The notes under the pieces: model-generated | Told to the model about the DNA's origin: nothing | Databases searched by the model: none | What the model saw: only the letters and a program-made list of their open reading frames with translations | Source: Bacillota bacterium | GTDB taxonomy: Bacteria; Bacillota; Clostridia; Tissierellales; Peptoniphilaceae | Reading direction: 5' to 3' | Assembly: GCA_023443025.1 (NCBI GenBank) | Contig: JAEZWM010000098.1 | Location: 1-33,346, forward strand | Length of the DNA stretch: 33,346 nt | Part shown: one piece after another, positions 17,548-25,044 of the stretch | Layout: every line of letters begins with the position of its first letter | How positions within the stretch are numbered: the first letter of the stretch is position 1 | Translations under genes and position numbers: made by a program

Positions 17548-18057
17548 TTAACTATGTTTAGAAAGATCCAGAATATCTTCTTCTTTGATGTTTTTGTCTG
17601 CTATAGTTAAGTAACTATTTATTAAAAAATTTACCCCTGATAGAATCAGTCCAATTGGTATTGCGATATACACAATCCACATAGGCATCATCATTGCAGA
17701 ACTTTTTTGGTTCATTTCAAATACCATTTGTGTATTAGAAATACCATAAAAACCAGCGATAAAACAAAATAGTGCACTTAATAACTCTGAAGTAAATATT
17801 AATACCTTTTTTACAGATTGTTTTGCACTAGCTACAACAACATCAATACCTACGTGTAAATGACTTCGAACGCAAGCACTACATCCTAAAAAAGTTATCC
17901 ATATCATTGCGTACCTAATTGCTTCTTCTGCCCAAGTTGTAGATGTCCCAAATCTTCTCATTACAACATTTGCGAATAACAACATAGTGGTAAGGAATAT
18001 CAAAATTCCTACAATAAAATTCTCAACTTTCTCTATGAGTTTAAATGCTTTTAACAT
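17548..18057 (-). CDS. dctQ: TRAP transporter small permease (DctQ)
   Basis: A 169-residue protein with four hydrophobic helices and the family signature around ANVVMRRFGTSTTWAEEAIRYAMIW followed by GCSACVRSHLHVGID. Together these are typical of the four-helix DctQ subunit that clamps DctM to the membrane. It lies between dctP and dctM. A GC-rich hairpin sits in the gap after dctP, so it is probably translated from a less abundant part of the message. Ribosome site AGGAGG is present upstream of ATG 18057. Confidence 0.94.
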   Translation of the reverse strand: MLKAFKLIEKVENFIVGILIFLTTMLLFANVVMRRFGTSTTWAEEAIRYAMIWITFLGCSACVRSHLHVGIDVVVASAKQSVKKVLIFTSELLSALFCFIAGFYGISNTQMVFEMNQKSSAMMMPMWIVYIAIPIGLILSGVNFLINSYLTIADKNIKEEDILDLSKHS

Positions 18058-18077
18058 AAATCCTCCTTTTTATAGAA

Positions 18078-18095
18078 GACCGGCTTTCGCCGGTC
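18078..18095 (-). other. Intercistronic hairpin after dctP
   Basis: GACCGGC (18078-18084), TTTC, GCCGGTC (18089-18095) is a perfect 7-pair GC-rich stem-loop in an otherwise AT-rich gap. No long T run follows on the minus strand, so it is more likely an mRNA-stabilising or partially terminating element that raises dctP message over dctQM, as in many binding-protein operons. Confidence 0.7.
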
Positions 18096-18101
18096 ACTGT
18101 T

Positions 18102-19151
18102 CTATTTAACTCTTGATTCTCCAAATTCTAGTGCAGCATCTATAAGCTCTCCGCCTATTTCGTTTCTATATTGATCGTATAGAGGTTTCGTTAATTCTTT
18201 AAATTTTTCTCTATTCTCAGGAGTAATTTCGTTAATTACAATTCCATACTCCTCCATATTTTTTAAGTAACCTTCAACAGCTTCATCATTTATCTTCCTA
18301 TGATACTTTTGCATCTCAAGACTTGTATCTATAACAGCTTTTTGATGTGCCTCACTTAACCCATCAAACCACTTACTACTTGCACTTAAGAAGTATGTAA
18401 GATATGCATGATCTGATAAACTGATGTTTTTCTGTACTTCATAAAACTTCATATCATGTATTGAAATAATTGGATTTTCTTCTCCATCAACTACATTCTG
18501 TTGAAGAGAGTTGTATACTTCTGCAAAGTCTATAGGTACAGGATTTGCTCCCCAAGCCTTAAACATATCCATTATTACAGGCGCTTCCATTGTTCTTATT
18601 TTCATGCCCTTAAGGTCTTCAGGCGATTCTATTGCTTTGTTTGCAGTAAAATGTTTATATCCTTCAGCGTTAAATGTCAATCCTTTGATTCCGATTTTCT
18701 CAAGTCCCTCTACAAGCATCTCTCCTATTTCTCCTTCAAGAGCTTCCCACATGATATCTTCATTAGGGAAAAGGTATGGTAAATCTAAAAGAGTAAGTTT
18801 TTGATCAAATCCAGCAAATTTCGCAGTAGGTGTCCATACTAATTCTATGTTTCCCATTTGCATTCCTTCTATCATTTCCCTAGCACTACCTAATTGTTGA
18901 GCCGGATAAATTTCAACTTTCATTTCTCCATTAGTCTTTTCTTCAAGTGTCTTTTTAAAAAATTCAGCTGCTTTGTGATATGGTGAGTTCGTTGTATAAT
19001 CGTGAGCAAATTTAACAACTACTTCTCCTCCACTCTGCTCAGTTTGCCCTGATGATTTGTTCTGGTTAGTAGTGTCACTTCCATTTCCACCACATGCCAC
19101 AATACTTAATACCATAGATACTATTAATAAACATGTTATAAACTTTTTCAT
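18102..19151 (-). CDS. dctP: TRAP solute-binding lipoprotein (DctP)
   Basis: A 349-residue extracytoplasmic binding protein. A lipoprotein signal, MKKFITCLLIVSMVLSIVAC, ends at the acceptor cysteine C20 and is followed by a short polar linker. The body carries DctP-family motifs: FAHDYTTNSPYHKAAEFFKK, IYPAQQLGSAREMIEGMQMG, and DLKGMKIRTMEAPVIMDMFK, whose arginine normally pairs with the carboxylate of the ligand. This suggests that an organic acid is taken up. It stands 26 bases after the deaminase-like gene, first of the three TRAP genes. Ligand identity is not readable from sequence; a carboxylate matching the UbiD substrate would make sense. Confidence 0.95.
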   Translation of the reverse strand: MKKFITCLLIVSMVLSIVACGGNGSDTTNQNKSSGQTEQSGGEVVVKFAHDYTTNSPYHKAAEFFKKTLEEKTNGEMKVEIYPAQQLGSAREMIEGMQMGNIELVWTPTAKFAGFDQKLTLLDLPYLFPNEDIMWEALEGEIGEMLVEGLEKIGIKGLTFNAEGYKHFTANKAIESPEDLKGMKIRTMEAPVIMDMFKAWGANPVPIDFAEVYNSLQQNVVDGEENPIISIHDMKFYEVQKNISLSDHAYLTYFLSASSKWFDGLSEAHQKAVIDTSLEMQKYHRKINDEAVEGYLKNMEEYGIVINEITPENREKFKELTKPLYDQYRNEIGGELIDAALEFGESRVK

Positions 19152-19177
19152 TATTATTCCTCTCCCTTATATTTAAT

Positions 19178-20998
19178 TTACTCAACAACAGGCCCTAATA
19201 TTTCATAATTATCTACATCAAATATCCCTTTATCAGTTAATTTCCACTTTGGACTAGTGGACAGTGAAAGGAATGAAAGATGCATAAATGGTGCGTGCAC
19301 CGTACAGTTCAATTGAGTTTTTGCAAGATTTTCAAGATTTCTAACTTTTTCTGCTAACTCTATTCCATTTAGTTCATCAGTAATTAAACCTCCAACCCTG
19401 AGAGCTAAATCATCGATAATTCTACCATTTTCAGCAATAGCTATGCCACCTTGGTTTTCTATTACACGATTTATTGCAACTAATGCATCTTCATAATTTG
19501 TTGCAACAACCATTATATTGTGAGTATCATGCCCAACTGATTCTGCTATCGCGCCCTTTTTAAGTCCAAATCCAGTAACGAAGCATTTACCCACATTATT
19601 TCCTCTTCCATATCTCTCTACATTTAACATAATTAGAACGTCGCTGTTAATATCTGGTTCAATAACTCCATTATTGGATTTTAATGATCTAGTTGTTTTG
19701 CCCGATAGATTTTGATCTGGAATTAGTTCTATGCATCTTACATCAGGATTTTGAGAGTTAGATTGTATAGTTATTTCATCTAGCTTAACAGCTCCTCGTT
19801 TTATAGAATTTTTAACAGCATCTGGGTACTTATATTCAGGTATATCAATTAGCAGCTGATTATTGTATGCTACAAGCTTTCCATCTATGAATACTCCTTC
19901 AACTTCCATAGATTTTAGGTCATTAATAATTGCTAAATCAGCGTATTTCCCAGGTGCAATTACTCCTACATCCTTGAATCCAAAATAGGTTGCAGGGTTA
20001 ATCGTTACCATTTGTATCGCTTCAACCGGTTCAACTCCCTGGGCGATAGTTCTTCTTACTATTTCATTCATATGACCTAGTTCATATAAATCACTAGATA
20101 CCATATCATCAGTTGCAAGTATACACCTTCTAGAATCTAACTTATCTTCTGTTACAGCTCTGATACATTCTGCCATGTTTTTTTGCGTAGATCCTTCTCG
20201 CATAAATACATAGACACCTTGTCTTAACTTTTCAACACATTCTTCTTTTGTGGTTGTTTCATGACAAGAGCATTCTCCACCAGTAGTTATAATATGTGCT
20301 GCAAGTTCATTTCCAAATAACTCTGGAGCATTTCCATCTACTACCATTCCTTTGCTTACTGCATACATCGAAGATGTTAAAAGATCATCGTAAACTTCAG
20401 GTGTTTTGTCATAAACATGTTGAGCTAAACTAACCCCTTGAAGCTCACCTATACCAATTATATTCTTGTAAGATAATAAATCCTCCATATCTTTTGATGT
20501 TATATCAACTCCAGGTGTTTCATATCCTGGGCAATCAGGTACTAATGCCGGTACTACTAAATGAACTTTATTTGGCACTGAGTCAACTTCATCTGCCATC
20601 GCTTTCATTCCAACTGGCCCAAGTGCATTTCCTATTTCATGTGGATCAGCTACAAGCGTAGTAGTTCCTGAAACTATTGATAATCTCGAAAATTCTGTAA
20701 CAGTTAACATACTAGATTCAAAATGCATATGTGAATCAATAAATCCTGGTGCAATGTATTTTCCACCCATGTCTATAACTTTTGTATCTGGTCCAATTAA
20801 CTTTTTGCAATCTCCAATCATCAGAATATATTCATCTTTAATAGCAAGGTCGCAATCTTGAATTTCTCTTGTTATTACATTTATAACTTTACCATTTTCT
20901 AGAACAGTATCAGCAAAATCGTTATCCCCTAGTAAAACATCTATTAGCTTTCTATATTTAATTCCTTTTTTTATATATTCCGTTTGCAAGTACTTCAC
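19178..20998 (-). CDS. Adenine-deaminase-family amidohydrolase with an altered metal ligand
   Basis: A 606-residue protein colinear with adenine deaminase (Ade): GFIDSHMHFESSM (H90, H92), VADPHEIGNALG, GIGELQG (E185), SCHETTT (H246), REGSTQKN, and ATDD (D297), plus the Ade C-terminal domain SVGHDTHNIMVVATN. The usual GHAPGL motif after the fifth strand is GNAPEL here, so a metal-ligand histidine is N223, and the E185 loop differs from the usual EVMN. The family call is firm but adenine as substrate is doubtful. About 12 extra N-terminal residues precede the normal start. It lies five bases after the BMC-P gene, so it is a candidate partner of the shell. Confidence 0.85.
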   Translation of the reverse strand: MKYLQTEYIKKGIKYRKLIDVLLGDNDFADTVLENGKVINVITREIQDCDLAIKDEYILMIGDCKKLIGPDTKVIDMGGKYIAPGFIDSHMHFESSMLTVTEFSRLSIVSGTTTLVADPHEIGNALGPVGMKAMADEVDSVPNKVHLVVPALVPDCPGYETPGVDITSKDMEDLLSYKNIIGIGELQGVSLAQHVYDKTPEVYDDLLTSSMYAVSKGMVVDGNAPELFGNELAAHIITTGGECSCHETTTKEECVEKLRQGVYVFMREGSTQKNMAECIRAVTEDKLDSRRCILATDDMVSSDLYELGHMNEIVRRTIAQGVEPVEAIQMVTINPATYFGFKDVGVIAPGKYADLAIINDLKSMEVEGVFIDGKLVAYNNQLLIDIPEYKYPDAVKNSIKRGAVKLDEITIQSNSQNPDVRCIELIPDQNLSGKTTRSLKSNNGVIEPDINSDVLIMLNVERYGRGNNVGKCFVTGFGLKKGAIAESVGHDTHNIMVVATNYEDALVAINRVIENQGGIAIAENGRIIDDLALRVGGLITDELNGIELAEKVRNLENLAKTQLNCTVHAPFMHLSFLSLSTSPKWKLTDKGIFDVDNYEILGPVVE

Positions 20999-21003
20999 CT
21001 CAC

Positions 21004-21264
21004 TTAATTTATAGAGTCAACTATTCCAATTATCGCAGCATCAGCTGGCATATCTCTGTCATTACAAGCAAGTCTAGCAGCCGTTCCTCCACTTACTATT
21101 ACTATTTCATCAATACCAGCTCCTACTGTGTCTAAGCATGTAATTGGACTGCCATTAGCATCATATAAATGGTTTATTGGTTGAACTATCATTATTTTAT
21201 ATCCAACCAATTTTTCATTTTTTTTGGTAGCCACTATACTACCAATTACTTTTCCTAATATCAT
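21004..21264 (-). CDS. Microcompartment vertex protein (EutN/CcmL family, BMC-P)
   Basis: An 86-residue BMC pentamer protein. It begins MILGKVIGSIVATKKNEKLV, then KIMIVQPIN, DTVGAGIDEIVIVSGGTAAR and DAAIIGIVDSIN, the full set of EutN/CcmL strand motifs. Five copies cap each vertex of the icosahedral shell, so its presence means closed compartments can form. It overlaps the upstream 194-residue gene by four bases and precedes the deaminase-like gene by five. It is the only pentamer gene in the locus. Length is typical. Confidence 0.96.
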   Translation of the reverse strand: MILGKVIGSIVATKKNEKLVGYKIMIVQPINHLYDANGSPITCLDTVGAGIDEIVIVSGGTAARLACNDRDMPADAAIIGIVDSIN

Positions 21265-21845
21265 AAGTATTCACCAACCGATTCGCGAATTATTTTTATT
21301 TTCTTTTCTTTTATATAGTCACTTGCCATTGGGGTTAACCTTGAATTTTCAGATAAAACTAATTTATCTCCTTTTAAAAGCTCTTTTATGTCATTTAATG
21401 TGATAAAAACGCTCATATTCTCTGACTTATTCTTTCTAGATAGCTTTTTTACTAAGCAATCCTGAACATCTTTCGTTCCATAAGATAAAAGTCTATTCTT
21501 TATATTTACAACTTTTTCTGCAAGCTTTCTATTATTTAACTTTTTTAAGACATTTTTTAATTGAGTAAAGTCTATCAACACTTCAGAATCATTAACCAGA
21601 TGATTAACAACTAAAGCTTCAGATTTATCACTACTGTATAATCCAGAAATATTACTCAACACTGTTATAGGGGGGTTAATTAATATAACTGAATTATAAA
21701 AAAACTCTAGGTCGATTTTCTGATTATTTTCAATCAAATCTAAATAGGGGATATGGACAACTTCATTGAAGTGTTGAAGACTCTTACTGTTTTTTTTAAG
21801 TATGGTCCTGTCAAAGTTATAATCTATTACGAGCATTTTTTTCAT
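21261..21845 (-). CDS. Unrecognised BMC-operon protein with C-terminal LTPxAxDY motif
   Basis: A 194-residue protein I do not recognise with confidence. The N-terminal half alternates strands and helices (MLVIDYNFDRTILKKN, SVILINPPITVLSNIS, SEVLIDFTQLKNVLKK), loosely like the small flavoprotein-like proteins of other BMC loci. The C-terminal 45 residues (FITLNDIKELLKG, then SRLTPMASDYIKEKKIKII) resemble a module found in several BMC-associated proteins such as EutT-like N-termini, where a TPxAxDxxxExxI stretch recurs. A role in cofactor handling or shell association is only a guess. It lies between BMC-H and BMC-P genes, overlapping the latter by four bases. Confidence 0.8.
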   Translation of the reverse strand: MKKMLVIDYNFDRTILKKNSKSLQHFNEVVHIPYLDLIENNQKIDLEFFYNSVILINPPITVLSNISGLYSSDKSEALVVNHLVNDSEVLIDFTQLKNVLKKLNNRKLAEKVVNIKNRLLSYGTKDVQDCLVKKLSRKNKSENMSVFITLNDIKELLKGDKLVLSENSRLTPMASDYIKEKKIKIIRESVGEYL

Positions 21846-21883
21846 ATTTAATCCTCGTTTCTATTGACATTTGATTGTTAATC

Positions 21884-22162
21884 TTATTTATAATTTTCTA
21901 ATATCTTTTTCTCAACTTCTGCATGTGGTCTTGGTATCACATGAACCGAATGTAGTTCTCCAGCTGCTCTAGCTGCTTCTGCTCCAGCGTCCACCGCTGC
22001 CTTTACAGCCCCAACATCTCCTCTAACCATTACAGTTACAAGTCCAAATCCAATCTTTTCATAACCTACTAGATTTACATTAGCAGCTTTCACCATTGCA
22101 TCTGCTGCTTCTATCGCTCCAACTAGTCCTTTAGTTTCAACTAAACCTAATGCTTGTCCCAT
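21884..22162 (-). CDS. Microcompartment shell hexamer (EutM/PduA-like BMC-H)
   Basis: A 92-residue single-domain BMC protein of the canonical type: ALGLVETKGLVGAIEAADAM, then VGYEKIGFGLVTVMVRGDVG and VHVIPRPHAEVEKKI. The pore segment between strand and helix reads EKIGFG, close to the small-pore KIGSG type. High similarity to the standard EutM/PduA pattern makes this the likely major facet protein. It follows the acidic-tailed BMC-H gene by 46 bases, a gap with no hairpin, and has its own AGGAGG site. Confidence 0.97.
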   Translation of the reverse strand: MGQALGLVETKGLVGAIEAADAMVKAANVNLVGYEKIGFGLVTVMVRGDVGAVKAAVDAGAEAARAAGELHSVHVIPRPHAEVEKKILENYK

Positions 22163-22208
22163 TACTTGACCTCCTAAAATAATTATTATTTATATTAAGC
22201 ATAATTGC

Positions 22209-22586
22209 CTAATTCTTTTTTTCTGTTTCCTCTTTTCCATTCATTTCTTTTTCTTCAATTACTTCTTCTTCAGAGTCTTGTTCATCATTCTTAATGTTTT
22301 TATTAAACCTTTCTATTAACTTGTCTAATTCATCATTTGGTCTTGGAATAACCGAACTATACAGAACAGAACCGACTCTTATAGCAGCATCATTCGCTGC
22401 ATCTATTGCTGCTTTTACTGCTGCGACCTCTCCTGCTATCTGGATATTAACACCTACAGATCCACCGCTTCCAATTATGTTTTCTACACCTAAAAGAAAT
22501 ACTTCTGCTGTTTTACAAGCAGCATCTAGAGCGGTTACTGCTGTAGCTTTTCCAACTACTTCGATAGTTCCTAAAGCTTGTTTCAT
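22209..22586 (-). CDS. BMC-H shell protein with acidic C-terminal tail
   Basis: A 125-residue protein: residues 1 to about 92 are a BMC domain (ALGTIEVVGKATAVTALDAA, GGSVGVNIQIAGEVAAVKAA, SSVIPRPNDELDKLIERF), followed by a charged tail rich in E, K and N (for example DEQDSEEEVIEEKE). The pore region reads ENIIGSGGS, longer and more glycine-rich than in the two sister proteins. The tail could mediate contacts between shell and cargo, or with the 79-residue protein encoded just upstream, eight bases away. Its first strand and helix differ clearly from the other BMC-H copies, suggesting a separate role. Confidence 0.93.
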   Translation of the reverse strand: MKQALGTIEVVGKATAVTALDAACKTAEVFLLGVENIIGSGGSVGVNIQIAGEVAAVKAAIDAANDAAIRVGSVLYSSVIPRPNDELDKLIERFNKNIKNDEQDSEEEVIEEKEMNGKEETEKKN

Positions 22587-22594
22587 AAATCCTC

Positions 22595-22834
22595 CTATAA
22601 TCTACTTAAATCTTCAAGACTAAGTCTTTTCGTAACCCTAGTTCTATAATTAGATGGTGTTTCTGGGTTCCTATCTTGATTGTTTTCAATTAAATTACTA
22701 AAATTAACCCTGTTATTGTTTTTAGAACCAGTGCTCTCTTTGTTTTGAGTACTATTAAACAAATTGCCATCTATCTTGTTGGATTCTTCCCCGAAAATTT
22801 TCTCTAGTACTTTAACTGCTAATTCACTTGGCAT
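22595..22834 (-). CDS. Small unrecognised protein encoded among shell genes
   Basis: A 79-residue protein that I do not recognise. It has three visible parts: an amphipathic N-terminal helix MPSELAVKVLEKIFGEE, a low-complexity linker of about 45 residues rich in N, S, T and E, and a basic/helical C-terminus (TRVTKRLSLEDLSRL). The N-terminal helix resembles the short targeting peptides that direct enzymes into shells, and the linker layout resembles scaffolds. It has its own ribosome site and lies 11 and 8 bases from the flanking BMC-H genes. Working guess: a cargo adaptor or scaffold; no family evidence supports this. Confidence 0.75.
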   Translation of the reverse strand: MPSELAVKVLEKIFGEESNKIDGNLFNSTQNKESTGSKNNNRVNFSNLIENNQDRNPETPSNYRTRVTKRLSLEDLSRL

Positions 22835-22845
22835 TAAGAACCTCC

Positions 22846-23112
22846 TTAATACAACTTATCAACTTCATTATGTGGTCTTGCAATAACATTTGCAGATATT
22901 ATCTCACCAAGTCCTCTTGCAGCATCGCTTCCAGAATTTACTGCTGCTTGGACGGCAGCTACATCTCCAACTACACTTACGGCAACTACCCCTGATCCTA
23001 CAAACTCAATGTCTATTATTGTAACGCTAGATGTTTTCACCATCGTGTCTGCTGCTTCTAAAGCTGAAACTAGAGATCTAGTTTCAACAATTCCTAAAGC
23101 TTCATTAATCAT
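22846..23112 (-). CDS. Microcompartment shell hexamer (BMC-H), first copy
   Basis: An 88-residue BMC-H: EALGIVETRSLVSALEAADT, then IIDIEFVGSGVVAVSVVGDV and SANVIARPHNEVDKLY. The pore loop reads EFVGSG. It is the first of three BMC-H genes in the operon and directly follows ubiD (16-base gap), placing decarboxylase and shell together. Length is slightly under EutM. No extension. With the other two hexamers and one pentamer it completes a BMC-H/BMC-P shell; no trimeric BMC-T gene is seen in the window. Confidence 0.96.
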   Translation of the reverse strand: MINEALGIVETRSLVSALEAADTMVKTSSVTIIDIEFVGSGVVAVSVVGDVAAVQAAVNSGSDAARGLGEIISANVIARPHNEVDKLY

Positions 23113-23128
23113 TTACAACCTCCTTAAA

Positions 23129-24433
23129 TCAACCAATTTTTGCTTTATAATATAGTTCATTATTTGGATCTGGCATCGTAGCATCAATTCCGAATTTATC
23201 AGTAATTCCTCTGTCCACATGTGTCGGATCAAGAGGAGATCCTTTTGCGCCTTCTATAACAACATTGTCAATGCTTGCTCTGCTTCTAGTGGTTATTGCC
23301 CACTCAACATCTGAAGCTGAGAATATGTCCACATCAGTATCAACTACTACTACGTTTTTTACATCAGAAAAAGTACCAAATGTACCTAGTATCGCAGTTT
23401 TACCTTCTCCTCTCTGCTTATTTTCAATACTAATTACAGCATTAAACCTATAGCCGCCTCCTTCTGTAATATATACATCACGAACATTTACCAATCTTTC
23501 TAGGTTTGAATATAGCTCAACTTCTCTGGTTAAACCATTCGTTAAGTGCTCTTCTCTACAAGGAAATGCTACTTGATATATAGGATTGTTCCTATGCATT
23601 ACAGTATCAACTTCAATGATAGGATGAAGAGCTTTCTCTCCGTAATATCCCATCAGTTCACCAAATGGCCCCTCATATTCAAACCGATTAGCCTTAACCT
23701 TACCTTCTAGTACAATCTCACAATATGCTGGAACTAATAAGTCATTTGATTTACATTTGACTAGCTTTAACGGTTCTTTACGTAGTGCAGAGTCTACCAA
23801 ATATTTATCCACATCGAATATATTTGAATTAATTTGACTTGCAAGACAAGTTTCAGCATCATACCCTAAAAATACAGCAACTTCTAAATCAAGACCTTTC
23901 TCCATGGTATCTTTAATTATTTTATTAAGCCTAGGTGAAGCTACCAATAAACTGAGTTGATTACCTCCATTAAACTGTAACCTTCTAATAGAAGTTAAGT
24001 ACTTTCCAGTGACAGGATCTTTAACCACTAGCACTCCAGCCGTAATAAAGGCACTTGAATCTTTTTCATGAAATTTAGTAAATGGGATTATTGTACTAAG
24101 GTCTATCCTATTAGTAATTATGTTTTCATAAATTGGTCCGTCATTAAGCACCTCATAAGGCTCAGGATTTATAATTGCTCTAGATATTTCTTTTATTCTA
24201 TCTTCATGATTAAAATTTAATAATGAAAATAATAAATCTCTATTCCCATACAGACCACCAATAACTTTATTTTTATGATCAACATTCTCAAACAATGTTG
24301 GAACTTTATTATCAGTTTCTTTTAATACTTTACCTAGTTCGAAATCTTTCTTAACTTTGTCCTTAATCACTTTTAAAGATCCATTGCTCTGTAGTTTTCT
24401 AATAGTATGTCTTAACATTTGCTGCTCCATCAT
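23129..24433 (-). CDS. ubiD: UbiD-family prenyl-FMN decarboxylase lacking the usual metal ligands
   Basis: A 434-residue UbiD-family protein, a (de)carboxylase of unsaturated or aromatic acids using prenylated FMN. The catalytic triad is present: R150, E254 and E259 (EGPFGE), with the same spacing as R173, E277 and E282 of fungal Fdc1. Counting by the same offset, the three metal ligands that hold the cofactor phosphate (N168, H191, E233 in Fdc1, from memory) become Y145, R168 and K210. The C-terminal motif GAKGSPLDPTHVDRGITDKFGIDAT is typical. Start is ATG 24433 or the adjacent ATG 24430 after GGAGGG. It follows ubiX, its cofactor supplier, and precedes shell genes. Substrate unknown; the AbgT, M20 and Ade-like neighbours suggest an aromatic or N-heterocyclic acid. 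Confidence 0.92.
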   Translation of the reverse strand: MMEQQMLRHTIRKLQSNGSLKVIKDKVKKDFELGKVLKETDNKVPTLFENVDHKNKVIGGLYGNRDLLFSLLNFNHEDRIKEISRAIINPEPYEVLNDGPIYENIITNRIDLSTIIPFTKFHEKDSSAFITAGVLVVKDPVTGKYLTSIRRLQFNGGNQLSLLVASPRLNKIIKDTMEKGLDLEVAVFLGYDAETCLASQINSNIFDVDKYLVDSALRKEPLKLVKCKSNDLLVPAYCEIVLEGKVKANRFEYEGPFGELMGYYGEKALHPIIEVDTVMHRNNPIYQVAFPCREEHLTNGLTREVELYSNLERLVNVRDVYITEGGGYRFNAVISIENKQRGEGKTAILGTFGTFSDVKNVVVVDTDVDIFSASDVEWAITTRSRASIDNVVIEGAKGSPLDPTHVDRGITDKFGIDATMPDPNNELYYKAKIG

Positions 24434-24445
24434 ATCCCTCCTTTC

Positions 24446-25003
24446 TTATAGCCCTGTCCATCTTTTTGCTAAATTATTTTTAACACCAATCACATCTAAA
24501 ATCCTTCCGGTTGTATTAACAATTGCATCTTCGAGGGTTTCAGGTTTATTATAAAAACTTGGTATAGGAGGAAATATAGTAGTTCCCATTTGGGATAGCT
24601 CTAGCATGTTTTTAAGATGAACTGTATTGAACGGAGTTTCTCTAACAACAAGTACCAGCTTTTTATTTTCCTTGAGAATAACGTCAGCTGCTCGTGTTAT
24701 TAGATTATCAGATAGACCATTATTTATTGCTGCAACTGTTCTCATCGAACAAGGTGCCACTATCATACCATCTATATTAAATGATCCACTTGCAATACTA
24801 GCGCCTAGATCTTCATTATCATATATGTAATCACAGTATAACGAGAGATCATTAATGCTCATATTCAGTTCTTGTTCTAAAACAACTTCGCCCATTTTAC
24901 TAGCAACAAAATGAGTTTCAATCCCTAATTTTTTAAGTCCTGATAAGACAGATAACGCAAAAATAGATGCACTGCCTCCTGTTAAACCAACTATTATTTT
25001 CAC
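24446..25003 (-). CDS. ubiX: UbiX-family flavin prenyltransferase
   Basis: A 185-residue UbiX. Typical motifs: VGLTGGSASIFALSVLSGLK (flavin phosphate loop), MIVAPCSMRTVAAINNGLSD, the dimethylallyl-phosphate-binding region KKLVLVVRETPFNTVHLKNM, and FPPIPSFYNKP. It joins a dimethylallyl unit to FMN to make the cofactor for UbiD, 12 bases downstream. It is the first gene of the long operon, 42 bases from the -12 element of the sigma-54 promoter. Length and motifs are complete, so the cofactor should be made on induction. Confidence 0.96.
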   Translation of the reverse strand: MKIIVGLTGGSASIFALSVLSGLKKLGIETHFVASKMGEVVLEQELNMSINDLSLYCDYIYDNEDLGASIASGSFNIDGMIVAPCSMRTVAAINNGLSDNLITRAADVILKENKKLVLVVRETPFNTVHLKNMLELSQMGTTIFPPIPSFYNKPETLEDAIVNTTGRILDVIGVKNNLAKRWTGL

Positions 25004-25044
25004 TTTTACCTCCTTAACTTAACATCAAGCCTAACTTAATATTA

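Noticed and set aside
21261..21845. The 194-residue protein as a PduL phosphotransacylase or EutT enzyme
   Set aside because: No PduL metal-binding pattern and no cobalamin adenosyltransferase core; only the short C-terminal module is shared.
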